NCBI GenBank assembly: GCA_947629865.1
Contig: CANRFJ010000006.1
Coordinates: 62,001-126,000 of the forward strand
Source of the DNA: an uncultured Lachnospiraceae bacterium
Lineage (GTDB): Bacteria; Bacillota; Clostridia; Lachnospirales; Lachnospiraceae
Reading direction: 5' to 3'
DNA: 64,000 nt
A program made the translations under genes and the position numbers. The notes under the pieces were generated by a model, which had not been told where the DNA came from, ran no database searches, and saw only the letters and a program-made list of their open reading frames with translations. Positions within the stretch are counted from its first letter, which is position 1. Every line of letters begins with the position of its first letter. Shown piece after piece: positions 9,020 to 18,428 of the stretch.

Positions 9020-10117
9020 TTATCCGTTCATCATCTGCATAAACCGCTCAAACAGTACCTCCGAGTCCTTTGGCCCGGCACAGGCTTCGGGGTGGAACTG
9101 CACCGTGAAGATATTTTTATCTCTGTAGGAGAGCCCCTCGATTGTTCCGTCGTTTACATTCACAAAAGCGGGCTTAGCTATTTTCTCCGGTATCGTGTCC
9201 GCCTTCACCACATACCCGTGATTCTGGGAGGAAATGTAAACCCGACCGGTGGCCAGATCCTTGACCGGATGATTCGCGCCCCTGTGTCCGTACTTCATTT
9301 TTTCCGTGTCGCACCCGCTGGCGAGCGCCATCAGCTGATGCCCCAGGCAGATGGCGAAAATCGGGACGTCGGACTCGTACAGAAGTTTCAGTTCCTCAAT
9401 GACTTCCCTGCACTCTTTCGGATCTCCCGGCCCGTTGGTGAGCATGATGCCGTCGGGCTCTGCCGCCAGGATATCCTCCGCTTTAGTGCGGGCCGGATAG
9501 ATCGTCACCTCGCAGCCGCGCTTTAGCAGACACCTGGCAATATTGTATTTCGTCCCCACATCGAGGACGGCTACCCGCTTCCGGATCGGGACGCTTCCAT
9601 CTGTACCCAAATCGCCGGGGCGGTAGGAAATCACTTCTTTTGTAGTGACTCTGTCAACCACGCCCCGGACGGAATATGCCCTGATTTTCTTTAATGCGGC
9701 CTCCATATCCGACGGCCTGGCCGTCGTAATCATGCCGTTCATAGTCCCCTTTTCCCGTAATATTTTGGTGAGCGCCCTGGTGTCGATTCCCTCGATCCCC
9801 GGTATATTCTGCTCCTTCAGGAAATCCTGGATACTCTGTTCGCTGCGGAAATTACTGCCGAGCCTTGCGAGTTCACGGACGATAAATCCATCCACGCTTG
9901 AGCCCTTTGCCTCCATATCCTCTCTGCAAATGCCGTAATTTCCGATGAGGGGATATGTCATCACCACTGCCTGTCCCGCATAGCTTGGATCAGTCAGCAC
10001 CTCAAGGTATCCCGTCATGGATGTATTAAATACAATTTCACTGATAATTTCCCGTGTGCTCCCTATGCTCCTGCCGGTAAACACACTTCCATCTTCCAGT
10101 ATCAAATACGCCTTCAT
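9020..10117 (-). CDS. carA: Carbamoyl-phosphate synthase, small (glutaminase) subunit
   Basis: About 365 residues. The N-terminal CarA domain is followed by a class I glutamine amidotransferase domain with nucleophile motif AICLGHQL and the FHPEA motif carrying the catalytic His and Glu. It hydrolyses glutamine and passes ammonia to CarB. Two adjacent ATGs occur; AGGAGG is only 2 nt from the first and 5 nt from the second, so the second (10117) is preferred. It follows the ANTAR gene by about 28 bp and precedes carB, consistent with one transcript. Confidence 0.97.
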   Translation of the reverse strand: MKAYLILEDGSVFTGRSIGSTREIISEIVFNTSMTGYLEVLTDPSYAGQAVVMTYPLIGNYGICREDMEAKGSSVDGFIVRELARLGSNFRSEQSIQDFLKEQNIPGIEGIDTRALTKILREKGTMNGMITTARPSDMEAALKKIRAYSVRGVVDRVTTKEVISYRPGDLGTDGSVPIRKRVAVLDVGTKYNIARCLLKRGCEVTIYPARTKAEDILAAEPDGIMLTNGPGDPKECREVIEELKLLYESDVPIFAICLGHQLMALASGCDTEKMKYGHRGANHPVKDLATGRVYISSQNHGYVVKADTIPEKIAKPAFVNVNDGTIEGLSYRDKNIFTVQFHPEACAGPKDSEVLFERFMQMMNG

Positions 10118-10145
10118 CATATCCTCCTTCTTCCCCAGAAGGGAA

Positions 10146-10691
10146 TTATTCCTGGTCGAAGGCCAGAATCATTTCTGCCGTCTCCACCAGATTATTTCCG
10201 CCGTCCATACTCAGCTTCTGTATGTATTTATGTGCTTCGCTCTCCGACAGGTGGTTTCTCTCCATCAGAAGGGCCTTGGCGTCATCAATGATCTTCTGCT
10301 CCCGCTCTGAGCGGCGCCGTCCCCGCCTCTCCTTCCCCCTGCGGGCCCGTGCGGCCTCCATCATCGTGTGCAGGGTGGCGGACAGCTCGTGCGCCCGAAC
10401 CGGCTGCGGCAGACACATAATGCCTGTAATCGAACACTCGGACAGTCTGGCCGGCGAGGCGATCAGCAGCATCTGGCAGTCCCGTGGCAGATAACCGTAC
10501 AACTCGCTGTACTGCATATCCGCCAGCCGGTAGCCACACAGCACAATGCCGCCGTCACTTTCATTGGCGGCAGCAATTGCCTGCGATGCGCTATTACATG
10601 CTAGTATATCATCATATCCGTTACGATTCAAAACATTTTTTATTTTTTTTGCATCTTCCAGTCTGGGGAATGCTATAATTATCTGCGACAC
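10146..10691 (-). CDS. ANTAR-domain RNA-binding antiterminator with degenerate receiver
   Basis: 181 residues from a GTG preceded by AGGAGG. The last ~57 residues match ANTAR: a basic patch (RGRRRSEREQ), then AKALLMERNHLSESEAH and a helical end. ANTAR proteins bind paired hexaloop RNA hairpins and prevent termination. The N-terminal ~120 residues have a receiver-like pattern, but the phospho-acceptor position reads VLCGYRL instead of VLDxxLP, the acidic pair after strand 1 is missing, and the usual Lys-Pro near the end is Gln-Pro. It therefore probably does not use phosphorylation. It sits between glnA and carA, as ANTAR genes linked to glnA do in clostridia, so control of glutamine metabolism is likely. 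Confidence 0.88.
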   Translation of the reverse strand: MSQIIIAFPRLEDAKKIKNVLNRNGYDDILACNSASQAIAAANESDGGIVLCGYRLADMQYSELYGYLPRDCQMLLIASPARLSECSITGIMCLPQPVRAHELSATLHTMMEAARARRGKERRGRRRSEREQKIIDDAKALLMERNHLSESEAHKYIQKLSMDGGNNLVETAEMILAFDQE

Positions 10692-10764
10692 GGTTCACAC
10701 CTCCTTCCCATCATGCCGGAGAGTTTTTTCCCACGGCAGGGCTGTGCCGGTGTATGAATCCCAC

Positions 10765-12078
10765 TTATATGCGGTCCAGATAATTTTCCACTTCCCAGGC
10801 CGTCACCTGCTCGCAGAACTTGTTCCACTCCTCTTTCTTTCTGGCAATCAGCGTTCTGGACAGCGGCTCTCCATAGACGCCGCGCAGGAAGTCGTCCTTT
10901 TCAAACTCTTGAATGGCCTCTAACAGCGTCCTGGGCAGAATGTCAAATTGCGCGTGCGCTCCCTCCGGCTGCTCGTCTAAGCTGGCCGGCGGCTGAATCC
11001 GGTTTCGTATCCCCTCCAGACCGGCGGCAAGACAGCCCGCCAGTACCAGATAGGGATTGCAGGCGCCGTCCGGACTGCGGAGTACCACACGCGGCCCAAG
11101 TGCGCCGCTGCTCGTGATGCGCATAAGAGGCGCGCGGTTTTTCCTTGACCAGCTTATATCAACCGGAGCATTGTAGCCCGGCACCAGACGTTTATAGGAA
11201 TTGACAATGGGATTGTTGATCAGTGTCATTCCCTTAATATGGCGCATAATGCCCGCCATAAAATAATATGCTTCCTGGCTGAGCCCGTATTCCTCCGACG
11301 GATCGCTGAATATATTTTTCCCGTCTCTGCACAAAAACATATTAAAGAACATACCGGAACCCTTTTTCCCGTAGTTCGGCTTCGGCATGAAGGTAGCGTG
11401 AAGGCCGTGGCGTCTGGCCACAGTCCGCACCGCCAGTTTGAAGGTCATAATGTTGTCCGCCGTGTGAACCCCGTCGGCAAACTTAAAGTCAATGTGATGC
11501 TGAGCACATTCATTGGCGTGATAAGAGGACTCCATCTCGAAGCCCATCTCGGACAGGGACTGGACAATATCGCGTCTCGCATTCTCCCCCATATCCACGG
11601 GGCCGATGTCAAAAAATCCGCCCTGCTCCGATGTGTTTGTGGTCGGAGCGCCGTCGTCCGACGTATCAAAGAGGAAAAACTGCGATTCCGGGCCCACGTT
11701 GAAGGTATAGCCCTCCTCTGCGGCCTGCTCCACTACCTTGCCAAGCAGATAGCGGGAATCCGACAAAAAGGGCGAGCCGTCCGGATACTGCACATCACAG
11801 ATGAAGCGGGCCACGCGTCCCCTCTGCGGGCGCCAGGGAAAAATGGCGAAAGAGTCCAAATCCGGCACCAGCACCAGTTCATCGACATCTTTTGTGTTAA
11901 AGCCCTCGATAGCGGCTCCGTCAAAGACGCACTGGTTGTTTAACACCATTTCCAGCTGCGTCGCCGTCACTGCCATGTTCTTGAGAGAGCCGAAGACGTC
12001 TACAAACTGGAGTCGGATAAATTCCACGTCTTCTTCTTCAACCAACTTTTCAATATCTTCCTTCGTATAATGTCCCAT
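10765..12078 (-). CDS. glnA: Glutamine synthetase, type I
   Basis: 437 residues, the GSI-alpha length found in Firmicutes. Visible are the N-terminal beta-grasp, the metal/ATP core (GPESQFFLF, NECAQHHIDFK), the NPIVNSYKRLVPGYNAP block and RSPDGACNPYL. The adenylylation loop of GSI-beta enzymes is not apparent, so control is probably by feedback and the neighbouring regulator. It condenses glutamate and ammonia to glutamine using ATP. The start has GGAGG 7 nt upstream. It lies between gltD and the ANTAR gene, with a small hexaloop hairpin in its leader. Confidence 0.97.
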   Translation of the reverse strand: MGHYTKEDIEKLVEEEDVEFIRLQFVDVFGSLKNMAVTATQLEMVLNNQCVFDGAAIEGFNTKDVDELVLVPDLDSFAIFPWRPQRGRVARFICDVQYPDGSPFLSDSRYLLGKVVEQAAEEGYTFNVGPESQFFLFDTSDDGAPTTNTSEQGGFFDIGPVDMGENARRDIVQSLSEMGFEMESSYHANECAQHHIDFKFADGVHTADNIMTFKLAVRTVARRHGLHATFMPKPNYGKKGSGMFFNMFLCRDGKNIFSDPSEEYGLSQEAYYFMAGIMRHIKGMTLINNPIVNSYKRLVPGYNAPVDISWSRKNRAPLMRITSSGALGPRVVLRSPDGACNPYLVLAGCLAAGLEGIRNRIQPPASLDEQPEGAHAQFDILPRTLLEAIQEFEKDDFLRGVYGEPLSRTLIARKKEEWNKFCEQVTAWEVENYLDRI

Positions 12079-12094
12079 ACCAGTCCTCCATTCC

Positions 12095-12112
12095 GAGACC
12101 TCCCCTGGTCTC
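12095..12112 (-). promoter_or_regulatory. Hexaloop hairpin in glnA leader, candidate ANTAR half-site
   Basis: On the minus strand GAGACC-AGGGGA-GGTCTC forms a perfect 6-bp stem with a six-base loop carrying A at position 1 and G at position 4, as described for ANTAR RNA targets. It ends about 16 nt before the glnA start. A second such hairpin, normally required, was not found in the 61-nt gltD-glnA gap, so the assignment is tentative. Confidence 0.4.
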
Positions 12113-12139
12113 TATACAATCTCTGTTCCCACTGTCCGC

Positions 12140-13621
12140 CTAATTCAGATTTGTATACCCCATCAAATCCTCGTCCACGGCTTTGGCCACCTCGCGGCCC
12201 TCGCGGATTGCCCATACGACCAGGGACTGTCCCCGGTGCATGTCTCCGGCGGTAAATACGCCCTTTTCGCTTGTGTCATACCGGCCCGGCTTCGTCTTTA
12301 CATTCGTCCTCTCATTCAGGGACACGCCGAAATCCTTCGTGACATATTCCTCTGAGCCCAGAAATCCGGCGGCGATAAACACATAGTCCGCTTCCAGCAT
12401 ATACTCGCTTCCCGGTATTTCCTCCATGGCCATGCGTCCGGTCTTCTCGTCTTTTTTCCAGTTCAGCTTCACGGCCTTTACCTGCTTTAACCGTCCCTTG
12501 GAATCCTTGATGAATTCCTTTACGGTCGTCTCATAAATGCGCGGATCGCTGCCAAATACGGCGATGGCCTCCTGCTGGCCGTAATCGATCTTTAACACCT
12601 TCGGCCACTCCGGCCACGGATTGTCCTCTGTCCTCTCCTTTGGCGGCTCCGGCATCATCTCAAGCTGCACGACGTTTTTTGCTCCCTGCCGGATAGCCGA
12701 GCCCACGCAGTCGTTACCGGTATCTCCGCCGCCGATTACGATTACATTTTTCCCTTTGGTATCAATGTAATCCGTGTATTCCGGACTGCGCAGATGCTTT
12801 GTCACGCGCTTTAAGTAGTCCACGGCGAAGTAAATGCCCTCCGCGTCCCTTCCCGGCGCCTTAATGTCCCTTGGATTCGAGGCGCCACAGGTCAATATAA
12901 CGCGGTCGTATTCCTTCTTTAACTGCTCTGCCTTAATGTCCACTCCGACGTTTACCTTCGTCTTAAAGACAACCCCCTCTGCCTCCATTACCTTAATCTT
13001 GCGTTCAATCACCGATTTGTCCAGCTTCATGTTGGGGATCCCGTACATCAGCAGACCGCCGGGATAATCCTCCCGCTCATATACCGTGACGCTGTGTCCC
13101 CTCCGGTTCAACTGGTCTGCCGCCGCCAGACCGGACGGACCGGAGCCTACGACAGCTACCGTCTTGCCGGTTCTCACTTCGGGCGGCTTCGGCTCCATCA
13201 GTCCGTTGGCATAGCCGTACTCGATAATGGCGTTTTCATTTTCCTTGACGGTGACAGGATCGTCGTTTAACCCGCAGGTGCAGGCCGCCTCGCACGGAGC
13301 CGGACACACCCTTGAGGTGAACTCCGGAAAATTATTGGTCTTTAACAGCCTTCCAAGCGCCTGTTCATAGCTGCCATTGTAGAGCAGATCGTTCCACTCC
13401 GGACACATATTGTTCAGCGGACAGCCGGAGGCCATACCGCCAATCATCATGCCGGACTGACAGAACGGCACGCCGCAGTCCATACAGCGGGCGGCCTGAA
13501 CCCGTCTCTCGTCCTCGCTCATCGGCACATGGAATTCATTAAAGTTCTTAATGCGCTCCCGTGGTTCTATCTCTGTGTTGCCAATCCGTTCGTATTCTAT
13601 AAAACCGGTCGGTTTACCCAT
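12140..13621 (-). CDS. gltD: Glutamate synthase (NADPH), small subunit
   Basis: About 493 residues. N-terminal Cys-rich region for iron-sulfur clusters (CMDCGVPFC and CPAPCEAACTCG), an FAD-binding motif VAVVGSGPSGLAAA, and an NADPH motif VIGGGDTGNDC. It oxidises NADPH and passes electrons through Fe-S/FAD to GltB. A TTG upstream in frame sits directly on the AAAGGG site, so the ATG at 13621 is the better start. It is 67 bp behind gltB and 61 bp before glnA on the same strand. Confidence 0.97.
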   Translation of the reverse strand: MGKPTGFIEYERIGNTEIEPRERIKNFNEFHVPMSEDERRVQAARCMDCGVPFCQSGMMIGGMASGCPLNNMCPEWNDLLYNGSYEQALGRLLKTNNFPEFTSRVCPAPCEAACTCGLNDDPVTVKENENAIIEYGYANGLMEPKPPEVRTGKTVAVVGSGPSGLAAADQLNRRGHSVTVYEREDYPGGLLMYGIPNMKLDKSVIERKIKVMEAEGVVFKTKVNVGVDIKAEQLKKEYDRVILTCGASNPRDIKAPGRDAEGIYFAVDYLKRVTKHLRSPEYTDYIDTKGKNVIVIGGGDTGNDCVGSAIRQGAKNVVQLEMMPEPPKERTEDNPWPEWPKVLKIDYGQQEAIAVFGSDPRIYETTVKEFIKDSKGRLKQVKAVKLNWKKDEKTGRMAMEEIPGSEYMLEADYVFIAAGFLGSEEYVTKDFGVSLNERTNVKTKPGRYDTSEKGVFTAGDMHRGQSLVVWAIREGREVAKAVDEDLMGYTNLN

Positions 13622-13688
13622 ATTCTTCAACCCTTTCTATTATAAATTAGTTTCTGCCTGTTTGCAACTTCTTATGGAAAAGCCCGCG

Positions 13689-16600
13689 CTATTCGGCCTT
13701 GTTCAGCTGGTAGAAGGCTTCTATCTGCGCCTGCTCGTTGCTGAGGCCCTTTTCCTCCATCTTGGCAATCTGCTGAAGCATTGCCTGATAGTCGTGCGGG
13801 ATAATCTTCTTAAACCTGGGCAGATATTCGCTGAAGTTATCCAGTATCTCCCTGCCCCGCCGGGAACCGGTCGCCTCTACATGAGCGGTAATCATATCCT
13901 TCAACTGCATTACGTCATATTTATCCGAAACAGAGTTAGAGGACACAAGTTCCTTGTTTAACTTCAGGTAGAGGTCGCTGTTTTCATCGAGCACATAGGC
14001 GATACCGCCGCTCATACCGGCCGCAAAGTTCTTACCCGTGGGGCCGAGCACCGCCACGCAGCCGCCGGTCATGTATTCGCACCCGTGGTCGCCGACGCCC
14101 TCCACTACCGCGTGTGCGCCGGAGTTGCGGACGCAGAACCTCTCGCCGGCCACACCGTTGATGTAGGCCTCGCCGCTTGTCGCCCCGTAGAGAGCCACAT
14201 TTCCCACGATAATATTGTCCTCTGCCTCATATTGCACATCCTCCGGCGGATATACGATCAGTTTGCCGCCGGAGAGTCCCTTACCGAAGTAGTCGTTGCT
14301 GTCTCCCACTAATTCCAGTGTGAGGCCCTGCGGTATAAAGGCTCCGAAGCTCTGTCCGCCGCTCCCGATACACTCAATCGTAAAGGTATCCGGTTCCACA
14401 TTATCACCCAGCCTGCGGGTGATTTCAGAGCCGAGGATTGTTCCCAGCGCCCGGTCAACATTGGAAACTCTGGCGCTGATTTTTGTCTTTTCCCCTGTCT
14501 CCAGCGCGTTTTTGAATTTCTTGAGGAAAATCTTTTCGTCAATCGTCTTGTTCAGTTTGAAGTCATAGGCGTCCTTCGCATTGAAAATCCGCTTTTTCTC
14601 CCCGACATACGGGTTGTCGATAATCGGGGATAGATCCACCTTGCCCGCTCTCTCGTCGCTCTCGATCCCGTCGCGGACTCTCAGCAGATCCGTCCGCCCG
14701 ATCAGATCGTCCAGTTTCTTTACGCCAAGCTTTGCCATCAGCTCGCGGACTTCCTCAGCGATGAAGCGCATGAAGTTTTCAACATATTCCGGTTTGCCGG
14801 TAAAGCGCTTGCGCAGTTCCGGATTCTGTGTGGCAACGCCGACCGGACATGTGTCCAGGTTGCAGACGCGCATCATGACGCAGCCCATGGTGACGAGCGG
14901 CGCCGTGGCAAAGCCAAATTCCTCCGCGCCCAGCAGAGCCGCCACCATAACGTCCCGTCCGGTCATCAATTTGCCGTCCGTCTCGATCACTACCTTTGAG
15001 CGCAGGCCGTTCATCAAAAGAGTCTGATGCGTCTCCGCCAGTCCCAGTTCCCATGGGAGTCCGGCGTTGTGGATCGAACTGCCCGGAGCCGCTCCGGTAC
15101 CGCCGTCATAGCCGGAGATGAGGATAACGCCCGCGCCGGCCTTGGCCACACCCGCCGCCACGGTTCCCACACCCGCCTCCGACACGAGCTTGACGGAGAT
15201 TCTCGCCTGGGTATTGGCGCTCTTTAAGTCATATATCAGCTGCGCCAGATCCTCAATCGAATAGATGTCGTGATGGGGCGGCGGTGAAATCAGGGATACG
15301 CCCGGCGTGGAGAGCCTGGTTCTGGCAATCCACGGATATACCTTGCCGCCCGGCAGATGTCCGCCCTCGCCCGGCTTTGCCCCCTGCGCCATCTTGATCT
15401 GTATCTCCTTGGCGCTTACCAGATAATGGGAGGTAACGCCAAAACGTCCCGATGCCACCTGCTTGATGGCCGAGCAGCGGTTCAGCCCGTCCGGGCCCAC
15501 GGTGAGACGCTCTAAGCTCTCACCGCCCTCGCCGCTGTTTGACTTGCCGTGGAGACGGTTCATGGCGATTGCCAGCGTCTCATGGGCCTCCTGTGAAATC
15601 GAACCATAGGACATGGCTCCTGTCTTAAACCGCTTCACAATACTGTCCACACTCTCCACCTGCGAGAGGGGAACTCCCTTTTTGGGGAAGCGGAAGTCCA
15701 GCAGGCTGCGCAGGTTCATAAACCGGTCTTCCTTGTCTATTTCCCTGGAATATTCCTTAAACAGCCTATAGTCTCCCTTTCTGGTGGCCTGCTGCAGAAG
15801 GTGAATGGTTTTCGGATTATACAGGTGCTCCTCGCGGCCGCTCCGGGCCTTGTGGGTGCCCACGCTCTCCAGCGTGTCGTCTATATCCAGCCCCAGCGGA
15901 TCAAAGGCCGCTGTGTGGAGATCCTCCACCTGTTTTTCAATATCCTTTATCGTAATGCCGCCGATGCGCGAGACCGTATCGGTAAAGTAATTGCTGATCA
16001 CATCGCCTGAGATGCCGATCGCCTCGAAAATCTTGGAGCCCTGGTAGGACTGGATAGTGGAAATTCCCATCTTTGAGGCAATCTTTACAATGCCGTGGAG
16101 CACGGCGCTGTTGTAGTCGTCCACCGCCGCGTAGTAGTCCTTGTCTAACATGCCGCAGTCAATCAGTCTCTTGATGGTGTCCAGCGCCAGATACGGATTC
16201 ACGGCGCAGGCTCCATAGCCGAGCAGCGTGGCAAAGTGGTGAACCTCTCTCGGCTCCGCACTCTCGATAATCATGGCCACCCTCGTTCTCCTCTTGGTCT
16301 TTACCAGATGCTGCTGCATGGCCGACACCGCTAACAGGGAGGGAATTGCCACATGGTTTTCGTCCACGCCCCTGTCCGAGAGAATCAGGACGTTCACGCC
16401 GTCTTTGTAGGCGCGGTCTGCCTCCAGATAGAGGCGGTCGATGGCCTTCTCTAACGAGGTGTTTTTGTAATAGGTCATCGGGATCACACCGACGCGGAAT
16501 CCCGGTATATCCATATTTTTTATTTTTAATATATCCGTATCCGTCAGTATCGGGTTCTGGATCCGGATTACCCGACAGTTCTCCGGCTCCTCGTGCAGGA

Positions 16601-18248
16601 GATTCCCGTCCTCGCCAATATACACGGAGGTAGAGGTGACAACCTCCTCGCGGATTGCGTCGATCGGCGGGTTCGTCACCTGCGCAAAGCGCTGACGGAA
16701 GTAATTAAACAGCGGCTGCGGCTGACGGCTGAGAACCGGCAGCGGCGTGTCATGTCCCATGGCGGCAATGGGTTCCGCCCCGTTTTTCGCCATCGGGAGA
16801 ATGGAGTTTTTGACCTCCTCATAAGTATAGCCGAAGGCCTTTTGCAGTCTTCTCCGCTCCTCGACGGAATAGTGGGTGATGCGCTGGTTCGGAATATGAA
16901 TATCCTTTAACTGCATAAGGGAACTGTCCAGCCATTCGCCGTAGGGCTGGCGTGACGCGTATTTTTCCTTCAGGTCGTCATCGTCTACCAGCTCGCCCTT
17001 CACTGTGTCCACCAGAAGCATTTTGCCCGGACGCAGGCGGTCTTTTTTCACCACATGCTCCTCGCCAATCGGCATGACGCCCACCTCTGAGGAGAGGATC
17101 AGCTGGTCGTCGTCCGTAATGTAATACCGGGAGGGGCGGAGTCCGTTGCGATCCAGAACCGCTCCCACCAGATCGCCGTCGGAGAACAGAATGGAGGCCG
17201 GCCCGTCCCATGGCTCCATCATGGTGGAGTAATACTGGTAAAAGTCCTTCTTCTTATCACTGATGTATCGGTTGTTGGCCCATGGCTCCGGTATGGTGAT
17301 CATGACTGCCAGAGGGAGTTCCATGCCGCTCATTACAAGAAATTCCAGCGTGTTGTCTAACATTGCGGAATCCGAGCCCTCCGAGTTGATGACCGGAAGG
17401 ATTTTGTGAAGTTCGCCCTTCAACTGCTCCGACTCCATCGTCTCCTCCCTGGCCAGCATCTTGTCCGCATTGCCTCGAATCGTATTGATCTCCCCGTTGT
17501 GGACGATAAAGCGGTTCGGGTGGGCCCGCTGCCAGCTCGGCTGCGTATTCGTGGAGAAACGGGAGTGCACAATGGCGATGGCCGATTCATAGTCCTCATC
17601 CTGCAGGTCGTCAAAAAAGAGACGGAGCTGGGACACAAGAAACATTCCCTTGTATACGATAGTCCGCGAGGACAGCGAAACCACATAGGTATTTTCGTTG
17701 GACTGCTCAAACACCCTGCGGGCAATATAGAGTTTGCGGTCAAATTCAAGTCCCTTTTCCAGATTTTTGGGCTTCTTCACAAAGCATTGCATAATGCAGG
17801 GCATACACTCCACCGCCCGCTTGCCGAGAATGTCCGGCGCAATGGGTACCTCCCGCCAGCCGAGGAAGGCGAGCCCCTCCTTGTCCACAATGGTCTCAAA
17901 CATCTTTTTTGCCTGGTTTCTCTTTAACTCGTCCTGTGGAAAGAAGAACATGCCTACGCCGTATTCCCTCTCCTCCCCTATTTCTATCTGCATCTCTTTT
18001 GCCACTTTTGAGAAAAATTTATGGGAAATCTGCAGGAGAATACCTACGCCGTCTCCGGTCTTTCCCTCGCCGTCCTTACCGGCGCGGTGCTCCAGATTCG
18101 CCACGATCTCCAGCGCATTTTTTACCGTGTCATGTGTCTTCTTCCCCTTGATGTTCACAATGGCGCCGATTCCGCAGTTGTCGTGCTCAAACTCCGGACG
18201 ATACAGGCCAATCGGCTTTCTCTTACATTCCTCTACATATTCACTCAT
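13689..18248 (-). CDS. gltB: Glutamate synthase (NADPH), large subunit
   Basis: 1519 residues from the ATG at 18248, preceded by AGGAGG; a longer frame to 18314 lacks a ribosome site. HDNCGIG places the N-terminal nucleophile Cys at residue 25, after a propeptide normally removed. Order: glutaminase domain, central domain, FMN-binding synthase barrel (GGEGGESLERL, GYDGGTGAAPGSS), the 3Fe-4S Cys cluster (CVMMRVCNLDTCPVGVA), and the C-terminal beta-helix (GxxxGG repeats). It turns glutamine and 2-oxoglutarate into two glutamates. It is first in the nitrogen block and follows its own promoter and leader. Confidence 0.98.
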   Translation of the reverse strand: MSEYVEECKRKPIGLYRPEFEHDNCGIGAIVNIKGKKTHDTVKNALEIVANLEHRAGKDGEGKTGDGVGILLQISHKFFSKVAKEMQIEIGEEREYGVGMFFFPQDELKRNQAKKMFETIVDKEGLAFLGWREVPIAPDILGKRAVECMPCIMQCFVKKPKNLEKGLEFDRKLYIARRVFEQSNENTYVVSLSSRTIVYKGMFLVSQLRLFFDDLQDEDYESAIAIVHSRFSTNTQPSWQRAHPNRFIVHNGEINTIRGNADKMLAREETMESEQLKGELHKILPVINSEGSDSAMLDNTLEFLVMSGMELPLAVMITIPEPWANNRYISDKKKDFYQYYSTMMEPWDGPASILFSDGDLVGAVLDRNGLRPSRYYITDDDQLILSSEVGVMPIGEEHVVKKDRLRPGKMLLVDTVKGELVDDDDLKEKYASRQPYGEWLDSSLMQLKDIHIPNQRITHYSVEERRRLQKAFGYTYEEVKNSILPMAKNGAEPIAAMGHDTPLPVLSRQPQPLFNYFRQRFAQVTNPPIDAIREEVVTSTSVYIGEDGNLLHEEPENCRVIRIQNPILTDTDILKIKNMDIPGFRVGVIPMTYYKNTSLEKAIDRLYLEADRAYKDGVNVLILSDRGVDENHVAIPSLLAVSAMQQHLVKTKRRTRVAMIIESAEPREVHHFATLLGYGACAVNPYLALDTIKRLIDCGMLDKDYYAAVDDYNSAVLHGIVKIASKMGISTIQSYQGSKIFEAIGISGDVISNYFTDTVSRIGGITIKDIEKQVEDLHTAAFDPLGLDIDDTLESVGTHKARSGREEHLYNPKTIHLLQQATRKGDYRLFKEYSREIDKEDRFMNLRSLLDFRFPKKGVPLSQVESVDSIVKRFKTGAMSYGSISQEAHETLAIAMNRLHGKSNSGEGGESLERLTVGPDGLNRCSAIKQVASGRFGVTSHYLVSAKEIQIKMAQGAKPGEGGHLPGGKVYPWIARTRLSTPGVSLISPPPHHDIYSIEDLAQLIYDLKSANTQARISVKLVSEAGVGTVAAGVAKAGAGVILISGYDGGTGAAPGSSIHNAGLPWELGLAETHQTLLMNGLRSKVVIETDGKLMTGRDVMVAALLGAEEFGFATAPLVTMGCVMMRVCNLDTCPVGVATQNPELRKRFTGKPEYVENFMRFIAEEVRELMAKLGVKKLDDLIGRTDLLRVRDGIESDERAGKVDLSPIIDNPYVGEKKRIFNAKDAYDFKLNKTIDEKIFLKKFKNALETGEKTKISARVSNVDRALGTILGSEITRRLGDNVEPDTFTIECIGSGGQSFGAFIPQGLTLELVGDSNDYFGKGLSGGKLIVYPPEDVQYEAEDNIIVGNVALYGATSGEAYINGVAGERFCVRNSGAHAVVEGVGDHGCEYMTGGCVAVLGPTGKNFAAGMSGGIAYVLDENSDLYLKLNKELVSSNSVSDKYDVMQLKDMITAHVEATGSRRGREILDNFSEYLPRFKKIIPHDYQAMLQQIAKMEEKGLSNEQAQIEAFYQLNKAE

Positions 18249-18328
18249 GGAAAAACCTCCTGTCTTATTACACTGACTTTCCTTATAGTCATTTTTTCTG
18301 ACTGTGACGCACACTTTTTCTGACTATA

Positions 18329-18372
18329 AAAGGCGTCAAAAGAGAATATAGGAATTCTCCTTTGACGCCTTT
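18329..18372 (-). promoter_or_regulatory. Long hairpin at the 5' end of the gltB transcript
   Basis: Arms 18355-18372 and 18329-18346 pair over 18 bp with one G-U wobble and an 8-nt loop. The stem starts within a few bases of the transcription start predicted from the promoter at 18383-18411. Only a short U run follows, so it may be an RNA-stabilising or regulatory hairpin, an attenuator, or the terminator of scpB. Confidence 0.6.
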
Positions 18373-18382
18373 GTCTTTGCCT

Positions 18383-18411
18383 ATTATATAACAGCCGGAC
18401 GCAAAATACAA
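18383..18411 (-). promoter_or_regulatory. Sigma-A type promoter for gltB
   Basis: On the minus strand TTGTAT (18406-18411), a 17-bp spacer and TATAAT (18383-18388). This gives a start near 18376 and a leader of about 128 nt before gltB. The leader also holds the 11-bp direct repeat AGTCAGAAAAA twice with a 22-bp period (18293-18303, 18315-18325) and an 8-bp inverted repeat (18284-18291 with 18321-18328). Confidence 0.7.
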
Positions 18412-18428
18412 GTATTATTTTACAAAAA

